From JBBSGC01 sp038254525 (GTDB lineage Bacteria > Actinomycetota > Actinomycetes > Propionibacteriales > Nocardioidaceae), in the NCBI GenBank assembly GCA_038254525.1, contig JBBSGC010000121.1, positions 1 to 5,157 on the forward strand: 5,157 nt of DNA, read 5' to 3'. The position numbers were made by a program, and so were the translations under genes. This document shows positions 1 through 5,157 of the stretch, in pieces (positions within the stretch are counted from its first letter, which is position 1; every line of letters begins with the position of its first letter). The notes under the pieces are model-generated. The model worked only from the letters and a program-made list of their open reading frames with translations, ran no database searches and had not been told where the DNA came from.

Positions 1-63
1 GAGGACCACCTTGTCGCCGTGAGCCTTGCGGACGTTGCGCAGCGTGAAGACGTAGTCGGCCAT
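1..63 (-). CDS. ettA: EttA (energy-dependent translational throttle ABC-F ATPase), N-terminal fragment
   Basis: Only the first 21 codons lie in the window; the gene runs off the left edge. The visible protein begins MADYVFTLRNVRKAHGDKVV. This matches the start of EttA-type ABC-F proteins, where a short beta strand (M-A-x-[YF]-[VI]-[YF]-T) precedes the first ABC ATPase domain; the 'VRKAHGDK' stretch is typical of actinobacterial members. By family knowledge, EttA is a soluble protein with two ABC domains that binds the ribosomal E site and gates entry into elongation according to ATP/ADP level. The ATG at 61-63 is chosen because the conserved N-terminus starts exactly there and a promoter-like -10 element ends 8 nt upstream, which leaves no room for a ribosome binding site and suggests a leaderless message. 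In mycobacteria the orthologue also sits next to an SSB gene (recalled, not searched). The Walker motifs are outside the window, so the call rests on the N-terminus and the neighbour. Confidence 0.85.
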   Translation of the reverse strand, partial: MADYVFTLRNVRKAHGDKVVL

Positions 64-71
64 GATCGACC

Positions 72-100
72 AGCCTAGGTGCTGCGCATTCGCCGGTCAC
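72..100 (-). promoter_or_regulatory. Putative promoter of ettA, likely giving a leaderless mRNA
   Basis: On the minus strand a -10-like TAGGCT (72-77) fits the actinobacterial TANNNT consensus. It is preceded, after a 17-nt spacer, by GTGACC (95-100), which matches TTGACA at four of six positions. The -10 ends 8 nt before the ettA ATG, so initiation about 6-8 nt downstream would start the transcript at or within 2 nt of the start codon. No purine-rich ribosome binding site is present between them. Leaderless transcripts are common in actinobacteria. This is a pattern call only. Confidence 0.5.
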
Positions 101-127
101 ATCCGCAGCCGGCCCGCGCCCAGCCGG

Positions 128-592
128 TCAGGCGACGCCCAGCCGCGGCCGGTCGGCCTCGGCGACCTCCCGTTCCAGCTCGGCGAACATCTCCGCGTCG
201 GTGCTGTCTTCGTCGGTCTTCTCCACCGCCCGCTCCTGGCGGTGGAACGCGGTCGTGCCGCGCCCCAGGTCGTGTCCGACAGTCGTCGCCTCGAGCACGT
301 CGCGCCGGTGCTGCTCGCCGTCGTGGCCGGTCCAGACCGACGTGCGCAGCTTGCCCACGACCACGACGGGGTCGCCCTTGTTGATCGACGCGGCCACATT
401 GTGCGCGAGCCCTCGCCAGGCCTTGACGGTCAGCCACACAGTCTCACCGTCGCGCCACACTCCCGACGGCCGGTCGAGCCGCCGCGGAGTCGAGCCCAGC
501 CGGAACATCGCCCGGTCGGCGCTGCCGCCACCGTCCTTGAACTCCACGTCGCTGCCGACGTAGCCGAACATCGTCACGTGCACGTCGCTCAT
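128..592 (-). CDS. Single-stranded DNA-binding protein, divergent accessory SsbB-like paralogue
   Basis: Encodes a 154-residue SSB. Residues about 3-110 form the OB fold: a beta-strand start (VHVTMFGYVGSDVEF, 4-18), the variable RFRLGS-like strand (AMFRLGS, 28-34), then the hallmark core with aromatic residues W53 and W59 (ETVWLTVKAWRGLAHNVA) and the KGDPVVVVGKL turn (72-82). These residues bind and wrap single-stranded DNA in this family. The tail (117-154) is short and acidic (EKTDEDSTD) but ends in RPRLGVA, lacking the DDDxPF tip that usually recruits SSB partners. The start is the ATG at 590-592: GGAGG (598-602) lies 5 nt upstream and the protein then begins as SSBs do. An in-frame ATG at 637 would add 15 unconserved residues. 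It lies 102 bp after the downstream GTPase gene and 64 bp before ettA on the same strand. By length, tail and neighbourhood it resembles the second SSB of actinobacteria (Streptomyces SsbB, the mycobacterial SSB next to ettA), not the essential housekeeping SsbA. Confidence 0.88.
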   Translation of the reverse strand: MSDVHVTMFGYVGSDVEFKDGGGSADRAMFRLGSTPRRLDRPSGVWRDGETVWLTVKAWRGLAHNVAASINKGDPVVVVGKLRTSVWTGHDGEQHRRDVLEATTVGHDLGRGTTAFHRQERAVEKTDEDSTDAEMFAELEREVAEADRPRLGVA

Positions 593-694
593 CGCGGCCT
601 CCACCTCGTCGATTGCCAACCCAGTGCCTACCTGCATGGTGCGTGCGGACCGGGGCCTGCGGGGGTCGCCGATGAGCGGCTGTGGACGGAAGCG
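593..694 (-). other. Intergenic gap between the downstream GTPase gene and the SSB gene
   Basis: This 102-bp stretch holds the SSB ribosome binding site but no convincing terminator: no long GC stem with a T run is visible. A TAGGCA around 625-631 on the minus strand only partly resembles a -10 box and lacks the final T. The SSB gene may therefore be read through from the GTPase pair, or have a weak promoter here; the sequence does not decide between these. Confidence 0.4.
598..602 (-). promoter_or_regulatory. Ribosome binding site deciding the SSB start
   Basis: Minus-strand GGAGG inside GAGGTGGAGG, 5 nt before the ATG at 590-592. It favours this start over the upstream in-frame ATG at 637, which has no comparable purine-rich sequence in front of it. 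Confidence 0.7.
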
Positions 695-2341
695 TCACCG
701 TCCGCCGGCAACGCGCAAGGCGTCGCGGGTGTGCTCGTAGGCTGTCAGCTCGGCCACCAAGGGCTGCACCACTCGCTCGTCGGCCACGGCGGCGATCGCG
801 CCGCGCAACCGGACATCGGCCCGCCGCGCGGCTCGGGCGGCCGACCTGTCGGCCACCGCCCGGCCGGCCGCAGCCACCGCGAGCCCGAGGACCACGGCGA
901 CCACCAGCAGCAGCGTCGGCAGCGCCAGCCCGCTGACACGCGGCGGTTGGTAGGCCCCAACCTGGAGGAACGCCAAACCGGCCAGCGCAGCCAGCCAACC
1001 GGCGCCGACGACCGCGACGACCACCAGCAGCCACTGCACGGCGTTGAACGCCCGCACCCACAGCGGCGTCCGGTCGACCGCGATGCCGGTCGAGACGATC
1101 GCCTGGTCGAGCGCGTCGTGCAGGTCGGCCGAGTTCGCCGACGACGCCGTGCGTACGGACCGCGCCCAGCTCGGGTCGAGGCCGCGGGAGGCGTCTTCGG
1201 CGAGGTCACGGACAGCGAGGTCGACGCGGGCCTGCTGCACCTTGGAGGCGGGTGGCAGGGAGGAGCGGACCAGCGCCGTGCTGTCCGCGGTGCCCAGGTG
1301 CAGGTCGGCCAGCGGGTCCTTGCGCAACCTGCCCACCCAGCGGATCAACGGCCAGCCCGTCGCCCGCCGGCGTCGGGTCGCGGTGGAGCGACGCACCGCC
1401 TGCACGACTACCGGCACACCGGCCGCCTCAGCCAGCGCGTCGTCGAGAGCCGCCACCCGGTCCTTGCCCGGCGCGCTGGTCGCCGCGGTGCCGTTGAGCT
1501 CGGTCAACCGTTGAGCCGTTGCTGAGACATCCAGCGCCAGTCGCGCAGTCGCGGCTGCCTTGGCGCGGACGCGCTTGGCGATGGCCGCGCGAAGCTCGTC
1601 GACGCCCGCTCCGGTGCGCGCCGACGTGGCCAGCACCGGCACGTCATGCAGCCCGTCGGCGCTGAGCAGGCGGCGCACGTCGGCCAGCGTCGAGCCACGC
1701 GTCCCCGCCGGCAGCTGGTCGGCTTGGTTCAGCACGACGAGCATCACGTCGGAGTGGGTGGCCAGTGGCCGCAGATAACGATCGTGGATCGCCGCGTCGG
1801 CGTACTTCTGCGGGTCGAGGACCCAGACCAGCAGGTCCGCGTGCTTGACCAGCCGGTCGACCTCGAGATGATGCGAGACCTCGGTCGAGTCGTGGTCGGG
1901 CAGGTCGAGGAGCACCAGTCCCGCCAGTCTGCTGTCGTCTGTCGAGGTGTCGAGCAGGCTGGTCCGTTGCACCTGGTGCCGGGCCGGGATGCCAAGCCAG
2001 CCGAGCAGGTCGGCTGCGTCGTCGGGTCCCCACGCGCAAGCCAATGCCCAGGACGTCGTGGGGCGTCTGACGCCGACGGCTGCCAGGTCGAGCCCGGTCA
2101 GCTTGTTGAACAACGAGGACTTGCCTGACCCGGTTGCTCCGGCCAGCGCCACAACGGTGTGCGCACCGGACAGCCGCAGCCGCTCCTGGGCTCGGTCGAC
2201 GGTCTCCTGGGCGTCGTTGAGAGCTGCGTCGTCGAGGCGGCCGCGGCCGGAGGTCACCGCCTCCTGCAACGCGTCTACCCGCAGCACCAGGTCGTCGCCA
2301 CGCCGCAACAGCCTCCGCGCCCCCACCACGAGCCCGGTCAC
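695..2341 (-). CDS. Membrane-anchored dynamin-like / YfjP-family GTPase (DynB-like position)
   Basis: Encodes 548 residues. A short helical N-terminus is followed by a GTPase domain with all signature motifs: P-loop GATGSGKS (68-75), a G2 threonine in RRPTTS (92-97), G3 as DLPD (146-149), G4 as NQAD (205-208, a near-canonical NKxD) and G5-like TSA (239-241). A helical middle region leads to two hydrophobic segments, about 435-462 (VQWLLVVVAVVGAGW...) and 471-493, and then a basic, charged C-terminal helix. This order (GTPase, helical stalk, paired membrane segments near the C-terminus) is that of bacterial dynamin-like or YfjP-type GTPases acting at the membrane. Translation starts at GTG 2339-2341, which shares the sequence GTGA with the TGA stop of the upstream GTPase. 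This implies translational coupling and a stoichiometric partner; the sequence before it (GGCGG) is only a weak ribosome binding site. By order and context it corresponds to the second gene of Streptomyces dynA-dynB type pairs, but orthology is inferred. Some databases may label it simply 'GTPase' or 'ABC transporter'. Confidence 0.85.
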   Translation of the reverse strand: MTGLVVGARRLLRRGDDLVLRVDALQEAVTSGRGRLDDAALNDAQETVDRAQERLRLSGAHTVVALAGATGSGKSSLFNKLTGLDLAAVGVRRPTTSWALACAWGPDDAADLLGWLGIPARHQVQRTSLLDTSTDDSRLAGLVLLDLPDHDSTEVSHHLEVDRLVKHADLLVWVLDPQKYADAAIHDRYLRPLATHSDVMLVVLNQADQLPAGTRGSTLADVRRLLSADGLHDVPVLATSARTGAGVDELRAAIAKRVRAKAAATARLALDVSATAQRLTELNGTAATSAPGKDRVAALDDALAEAAGVPVVVQAVRRSTATRRRRATGWPLIRWVGRLRKDPLADLHLGTADSTALVRSSLPPASKVQQARVDLAVRDLAEDASRGLDPSWARSVRTASSANSADLHDALDQAIVSTGIAVDRTPLWVRAFNAVQWLLVVVAVVGAGWLAALAGLAFLQVGAYQPPRVSGLALPTLLLVVAVVLGLAVAAAGRAVADRSAARAARRADVRLRGAIAAVADERVVQPLVAELTAYEHTRDALRVAGGR

Positions 2342-4056
2342 CGCGCCCGCGCCGCCTGGCGGACGTCATCGACGGCACGGACCGCATCTCGTACCCGGTC
2401 AGCGCTCTGCTCGTCGGCCCCGACCGCGTCCAGGAGCGCCACGAAGCGTTCCTCCTCGACCTGGAGGAGGTCGTGGGCCCGGCGGACCAAGTCGTCACGA
2501 GCCTGCGCGGCCAGCCGACGGACGGCCTGGTCGCCGAAAACCGCCTCCAGGACCTTCTGGCCGACCACGGCTGTGCCGCCGGCGATCCCGACCTCGGAGC
2601 CGGTCAGCCCGGCTGTGCTGGCGAAGACCACCACCATCAACGCCACGCCGAGGCCGTTGACGCCATAGGCGAGGAACCGGGCTGTGGCGCGCTTGTCGGC
2701 CCCCTCCTCCCGGACCACCTCGAGGAGCTGCTGCTGCCAGTCACGCACGGCGCGTTCGGCCTTCTCACGGAAGTCGCGGGACGCTCGACCGAGAACTCCC
2801 TGCGACTCCTGCAGCAGGCTGCGTCCCGGTTCGGTGCTGGACCAGCTGCGATGGGCCCGCTCGGCGGCCGACTCCGCGTGCTCGAGCAACAGCACGTGCA
2901 GTCCATGCCCGACCGCGGAGGAGACGTCCTCCGCCGACTGCCCCCGACCCCGGACAGCTGCGACGAAGCGATCCCGGAGCCGGCTCACGTGGTGCTCCAT
3001 GGTGCGGGCGAAGCCACCGGCCCCGACGAACTCCTGCCATCGGGCCAGCACCTCTCCCCGCAGTACGGTGCCGTCGCCGAGCGCCTCGGTGAGGTCGGCC
3101 TCCGCTCGCCGGTAGGCCGACGCCGCATCGTGGCGCAGCGACGCGGTCACGCGCTGCTGCTCGGCGACCGCGTCGGCCACTTCGTGCGTACGGAAGGCGA
3201 CCTGTCGGATGGCGCCGTCCAACGTCTGGGCGATGATCTGCGCCCGCGCGGTGGCGTCCGCGGAGAGCTCCTGCAGCCACCCGCGAACAGGCGCCACCGC
3301 CTGCGGGTCCAGCAGCCCTTCGGCGCTGACTGCCGACTCCGGCACGGTGAACAGTGGTGAGTCCCGCAGCCCGTGCGAGGTCAGCATCCGGGCGAGGTGG
3401 GCGCGCACCTCGTTGACCGACTCCGGTGCCGTCCGGTCGAGCACGACCGCGACCGCCGTGCTCCGCTCGGCGGCCGCCTTGAGGAACTCCCACGGCACCT
3501 GGTCGGCGTAGCGCGCCGCCGACGTCACGAACAGCCACAGGTCAGCGGCGGCTAGCAGCTGAGCGGCGAGCGTCCGGTTGGCGGTCTCGACCGAGTCGAC
3601 GTCGGGTGCGTCCAGGATCGCCAGCCCCGGTGGCACGGTGTCGACTGCCACCAGGTGGAGCGCGCCGATGTCGGTGCTGGGCGACGTCGTGCGCGCCAGC
3701 TCGGGCAGGATCCGGTCGGGCCCGAACCAGGTGGCGTCGGCTGGGTTGTGTACCAGCACCGGCGAGCGCGTCGTCGGGCGCAGCACACCCGCCGCCGTCA
3801 CCGAACGGCCCACCAGTGAGTTGACCAGGGTGCTCTTGCCCGCCCCGGTGGACCCCCCTACCACCGCGAGCAGCGGGGCGTCGATCTGCACCAGCCGCGG
3901 GAGGATGTAGTCCTCGAGCTGGCTGACCATTGCGTTGCGGGAGCCCCGTACCTTGGCTACCGCCGGCACGTCGAGTCGCAGCGGCGCCGCCTGCAGCTCC
4001 TGGCGAAGCCGGGTCAGCGCCGTGGTCAGGGCGGCTGAGGGTCGAGGCGATGCCAC
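2338..4056 (-). CDS. Membrane-anchored dynamin-like GTPase with degenerate G4 motif (DynA-like position)
   Basis: Encodes 572 residues. The P-loop GSTGAGKS is at 68-75, the G2 region RPTTRSP at 93-99 and the G3 site DAPD at 149-152 (LAILDAPDVDSVE). Where the G4 NKxD motif should follow a hydrophobic strand, the protein reads VAVVLDRTAPE (D207-R208), so the guanine-specifying Asn/Lys and Asp are not recognisable. A long charged helical region, about 260-455, includes RWQEFVGAGGF and precedes a hydrophobic segment at 461-483 and a glycine-rich one at about 488-505. A C-terminal amphipathic helix rich in Arg and Glu/Asp ends the protein. The architecture and P-loop position parallel the overlapping downstream gene, so the two are probably ancient paralogues that act together in membrane remodelling, as tandem bacterial dynamin-like proteins do. 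The start is GTG at 4054-4056, supported by AAAGGA seven bases upstream; the nearby ATG at 4063 is out of frame. Which membrane process it serves (septation or membrane repair) is not shown by the sequence. Confidence 0.85.
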   Translation of the reverse strand: MASPRPSAALTTALTRLRQELQAAPLRLDVPAVAKVRGSRNAMVSQLEDYILPRLVQIDAPLLAVVGGSTGAGKSTLVNSLVGRSVTAAGVLRPTTRSPVLVHNPADATWFGPDRILPELARTTSPSTDIGALHLVAVDTVPPGLAILDAPDVDSVETANRTLAAQLLAAADLWLFVTSAARYADQVPWEFLKAAAERSTAVAVVLDRTAPESVNEVRAHLARMLTSHGLRDSPLFTVPESAVSAEGLLDPQAVAPVRGWLQELSADATARAQIIAQTLDGAIRQVAFRTHEVADAVAEQQRVTASLRHDAASAYRRAEADLTEALGDGTVLRGEVLARWQEFVGAGGFARTMEHHVSRLRDRFVAAVRGRGQSAEDVSSAVGHGLHVLLLEHAESAAERAHRSWSSTEPGRSLLQESQGVLGRASRDFREKAERAVRDWQQQLLEVVREEGADKRATARFLAYGVNGLGVALMVVVFASTAGLTGSEVGIAGGTAVVGQKVLEAVFGDQAVRRLAAQARDDLVRRAHDLLQVEEERFVALLDAVGADEQSADRVRDAVRAVDDVRQAARAR

Positions 4057-4063
4057 GCAGCCA

Positions 4064-4069
4064 TCCTTT
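4064..4069 (-). promoter_or_regulatory. Ribosome binding site for the upstream dynamin-like GTPase
   Basis: Minus-strand AAAGGA within GGGGAAAGGA, 7 nt before the GTG start at 4054-4056. It supports the GTG as start; the overlapping ATG at 4061-4063 opens a different frame. Confidence 0.65.
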
Positions 4070-4105
4070 CCCCATGCGCCGGAACCCGCTGGCGCGGTGG
4101 CACAA

Positions 4106-4111
4106 ACCCTA
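4106..4111 (-). promoter_or_regulatory. Possible -10 element for the GTPase operon
   Basis: Minus-strand TAGGGT fits the actinobacterial TANNNT -10 pattern and lies about 50 nt before the GTG start, giving room for a leader of roughly 40 nt with the ribosome binding site. No good -35 hexamer is found 16-19 nt upstream (the region reads CCGCTC/CGCTCG), so the call is weak. The 81-bp gap (4057-4137) otherwise shows no clear terminator for the protease gene. Confidence 0.35.
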
Positions 4112-4137
4112 GTCGAGCGCTGCGCCGCCGAGCGGGG

Positions 4138-5157
4138 TCAGTCGCGGGGGGTGCCGGGCGGTGGACCCGGCACACCTACAGGGGGAGTCCACGGCGCTGG
4201 AGCCTGGCTCGGCGGCGGCGCCCAACCGTTCGGCGGCGGCGCCCAACCGTAGGGAATCATCGGTGGCGGCGGGGGACGCCACGTGCGAACCGGGGGCGGC
4301 AGCACGATGTGTGGCCGGAGCAAGCGGAGCTCACCGAGCAACCGACCGACCTCCAAGCGCCCACCGCTGCCGACCAACCCGCGCAGCACCGAGTCGTGGG
4401 CGAAGGCCAGCCGGGTGGCGGCGTCCTGATAGTCGGCGAGTGCCTCGCGAGCCGGGCGCCCCGCGGTCTTGTCGGCGAAGCGGCGCGCGCGTCGACGCAG
4501 CTCGAAGGTGGACAACCACGGGACCTCGTCGGGGTGCAGCCAGCCGCGCCGCGCCGCATCGCCCAGCGACCGCATCACGAGCTTGCCCTGCCGCGTTCGT
4601 AGGACCACCGCGCCGACAACCCCGCCGATGAACGTCGGGACGAACAAGGCCCCATAGACGATGAGGAACTTCGTGCCACCGCCGAGAGCGGCCGATCCGT
4701 TCCACAACGCGTGCATCCCGATGCCGACCGCCAGCCCGAGTGGAGGGGTCAGCCAGCGCAGCCACCTCCGCTGGGCCGCGACCGCCACCCCGACGCCGAT
4801 CCCGAAGGCACTGGCGAACAGTGAGTGGGCGAACGGCGACATCAGCCCACGGGCGATGAACAGGCCGGTGGTCGCACCCGCGCCGTGCATGGTGTCGACC
4901 AGCGTCCCCGAGTAGGCACCCGAGTAGTAGCCAACGTTCTCGGTGAACGCGAACCCCGCACCGACGAGCCCGGCATAGACGACGCCGTCGAGGACGCCGT
5001 CGATGCGGTGCCGCCGACGCACCAGCACCGCCACGAGGAACAGGCCCTTGGCGCTCTCCTCGATGATCGGCGCCCAGACCGCCGCCTGCGTCGTCCTCTT
5101 GAAGTCGTGACTGAGTGCGACCAGCACCTCGAGCGGCAGCGCGATCGCGACCGCGAC
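4138..5157 (-). CDS. PrsW-family intramembrane metalloprotease, 5' end outside window
   Basis: The frame is open to the right edge, so the N-terminus and first membrane segments are missing; 339 residues are visible. In this numbering the family motifs are present in order: EESAK (33-37, the EExxK motif), FAFTENVGY (69-77, FxxxE), a histidine-bearing helix FAHSLFASAFGIGVG (H111) and HALWN (149-153). The acidic and histidine residues lie in hydrophobic helices and are expected to form the metal-dependent active site of PrsW, a member of the CAAX-protease/APH-1 superfamily. Bacillus PrsW cleaves an anti-sigma factor (site-1 cleavage of RsiW); the target in actinobacteria is unknown and no sigma or anti-sigma gene is visible here. 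After the last membrane helix (about 165-185) comes a cytoplasmic region of about 95 residues, rich in Arg and Glu/Asp, then a proline-rich tail (about 283-339) with two adjacent GWAPPP units. A GTG at 5125-5127 is not the true start, because conserved hydrophobic coding continues upstream of it. It is co-directional with the GTPase pair but 81 bp away, so probably a separate unit. Confidence 0.88.
   Translation of the reverse strand, partial: VAVAIALPLEVLVALSHDFKRTTQAAVWAPIIEESAKGLFLVAVLVRRRHRIDGVLDGVVYAGLVGAGFAFTENVGYYSGAYSGTLVDTMHGAGATTGLFIARGLMSPFAHSLFASAFGIGVGVAVAAQRRWLRWLTPPLGLAVGIGMHALWNGSAALGGGTKFLIVYGALFVPTFIGGVVGAVVLRTRQGKLVMRSLGDAARRGWLHPDEVPWLSTFELRRRARRFADKTAGRPAREALADYQDAATRLAFAHDSVLRGLVGSGGRLEVGRLLGELRLLRPHIVLPPPVRTWRPPPPPMIPYGWAPPPNGWAPPPSQAPAPWTPPVGVPGPPPGTPRD
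4209..4250 (-). repeat. Perfect 21-bp tandem duplication in the protease tail
   Basis: Two identical, directly adjacent 21-bp units (4209-4229 and 4230-4250) lie in the coding sequence of the protease. They are in frame and encode the doubled GWAPPP motif separated by Asn, followed by Ser. The units contain a GGC/CCG run, so replication slippage is the likely origin. Confidence 0.9.

Noticed and set aside
593..637. SSB start at the upstream in-frame ATG (637), adding 15 residues
   Set aside because: The added residues are not part of the SSB fold, and a strong GGAGG lies 5 nt before the ATG at 592 instead.
640..665. Possible hairpin terminator after the downstream GTPase gene
   Set aside because: Complementary GGTC/GACC ends form only a four-base stem with a GC-rich unpaired loop and no following T run.
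62..1525. Long plus-strand open frame of 487 codons, antisense to the GTPase and SSB genes
   Set aside because: It is rich in Arg, Pro, Gly and His with no recognisable domain, and it lies opposite two genes with clear family motifs. Long antisense frames are expected in very GC-rich DNA.
1644..2498. Minus-strand 284-codon frame spanning the junction of the two GTPase genes
   Set aside because: It is the wrong frame of real coding DNA: Arg/Gly/Ala-rich, no motifs, and it overlaps both true genes.
2473..3360. Plus-strand open frame of 295 codons opposite the upstream GTPase gene
   Set aside because: Low-complexity composition, no motif and no ribosome binding site of note; the minus-strand frame carries the P-loop protein.
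5125..5127. GTG as start of the PrsW-family protease
   Set aside because: The frame continues upstream to the window edge encoding hydrophobic residues (VAVAIALPLE), and the family has additional N-terminal membrane segments, so the gene is simply cut by the window.

Overview
This 5.2 kb window is very GC-rich, uses GTG starts, packs its genes tightly and has all of them on the minus strand. Together with the gene families present, this points to the chromosome of a high-GC actinobacterium. A Nocardioides- or Streptomyces-like lineage is possible, but the exact taxon is inference and cannot be fixed from this sequence. No mobile element, CRISPR array, tRNA or rRNA is visible. It looks like a conserved core-genome neighbourhood, not an accessory island.

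Layout in the direction of transcription (right to left). (1) 5157-4138: a PrsW-family polytopic membrane protease, cut off by the window edge at its N-terminus, with a proline-rich cytoplasmic tail carrying a perfect 21-bp tandem repeat. (2) An 81-bp gap with a possible -10 element. (3) 4056-2338 and 2341-695: two tandem membrane-anchored, dynamin-like/YfjP-like GTPases joined by a 4-nt GTGA stop/start overlap. (4) A 102-bp gap. (5) 592-128: a divergent single-stranded DNA-binding protein of the accessory (SsbB-like) type, with no canonical acidic C-terminal tip. (6) A 64-bp gap with a good candidate promoter. (7) 63-1: the first 21 codons of the ABC-F translation factor EttA.

The GTPase pair is the most interesting part. 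Two paralogous P-loop proteins, each with C-terminal membrane segments and translationally coupled genes, resemble the tandem bacterial dynamin-like proteins such as Streptomyces DynA/DynB, which stabilise sporulation-septum FtsZ rings. The neighbouring SSB resembles the second SSB of actinobacteria, and SsbB in Streptomyces is linked to chromosome segregation during sporulation. A shared role in septation and chromosome handling is plausible but is inference. In the upstream GTPase the G4 nucleotide-specificity motif is degenerate, while the downstream partner keeps a near-canonical one. This suggests the two subunits have diverged in nucleotide use.
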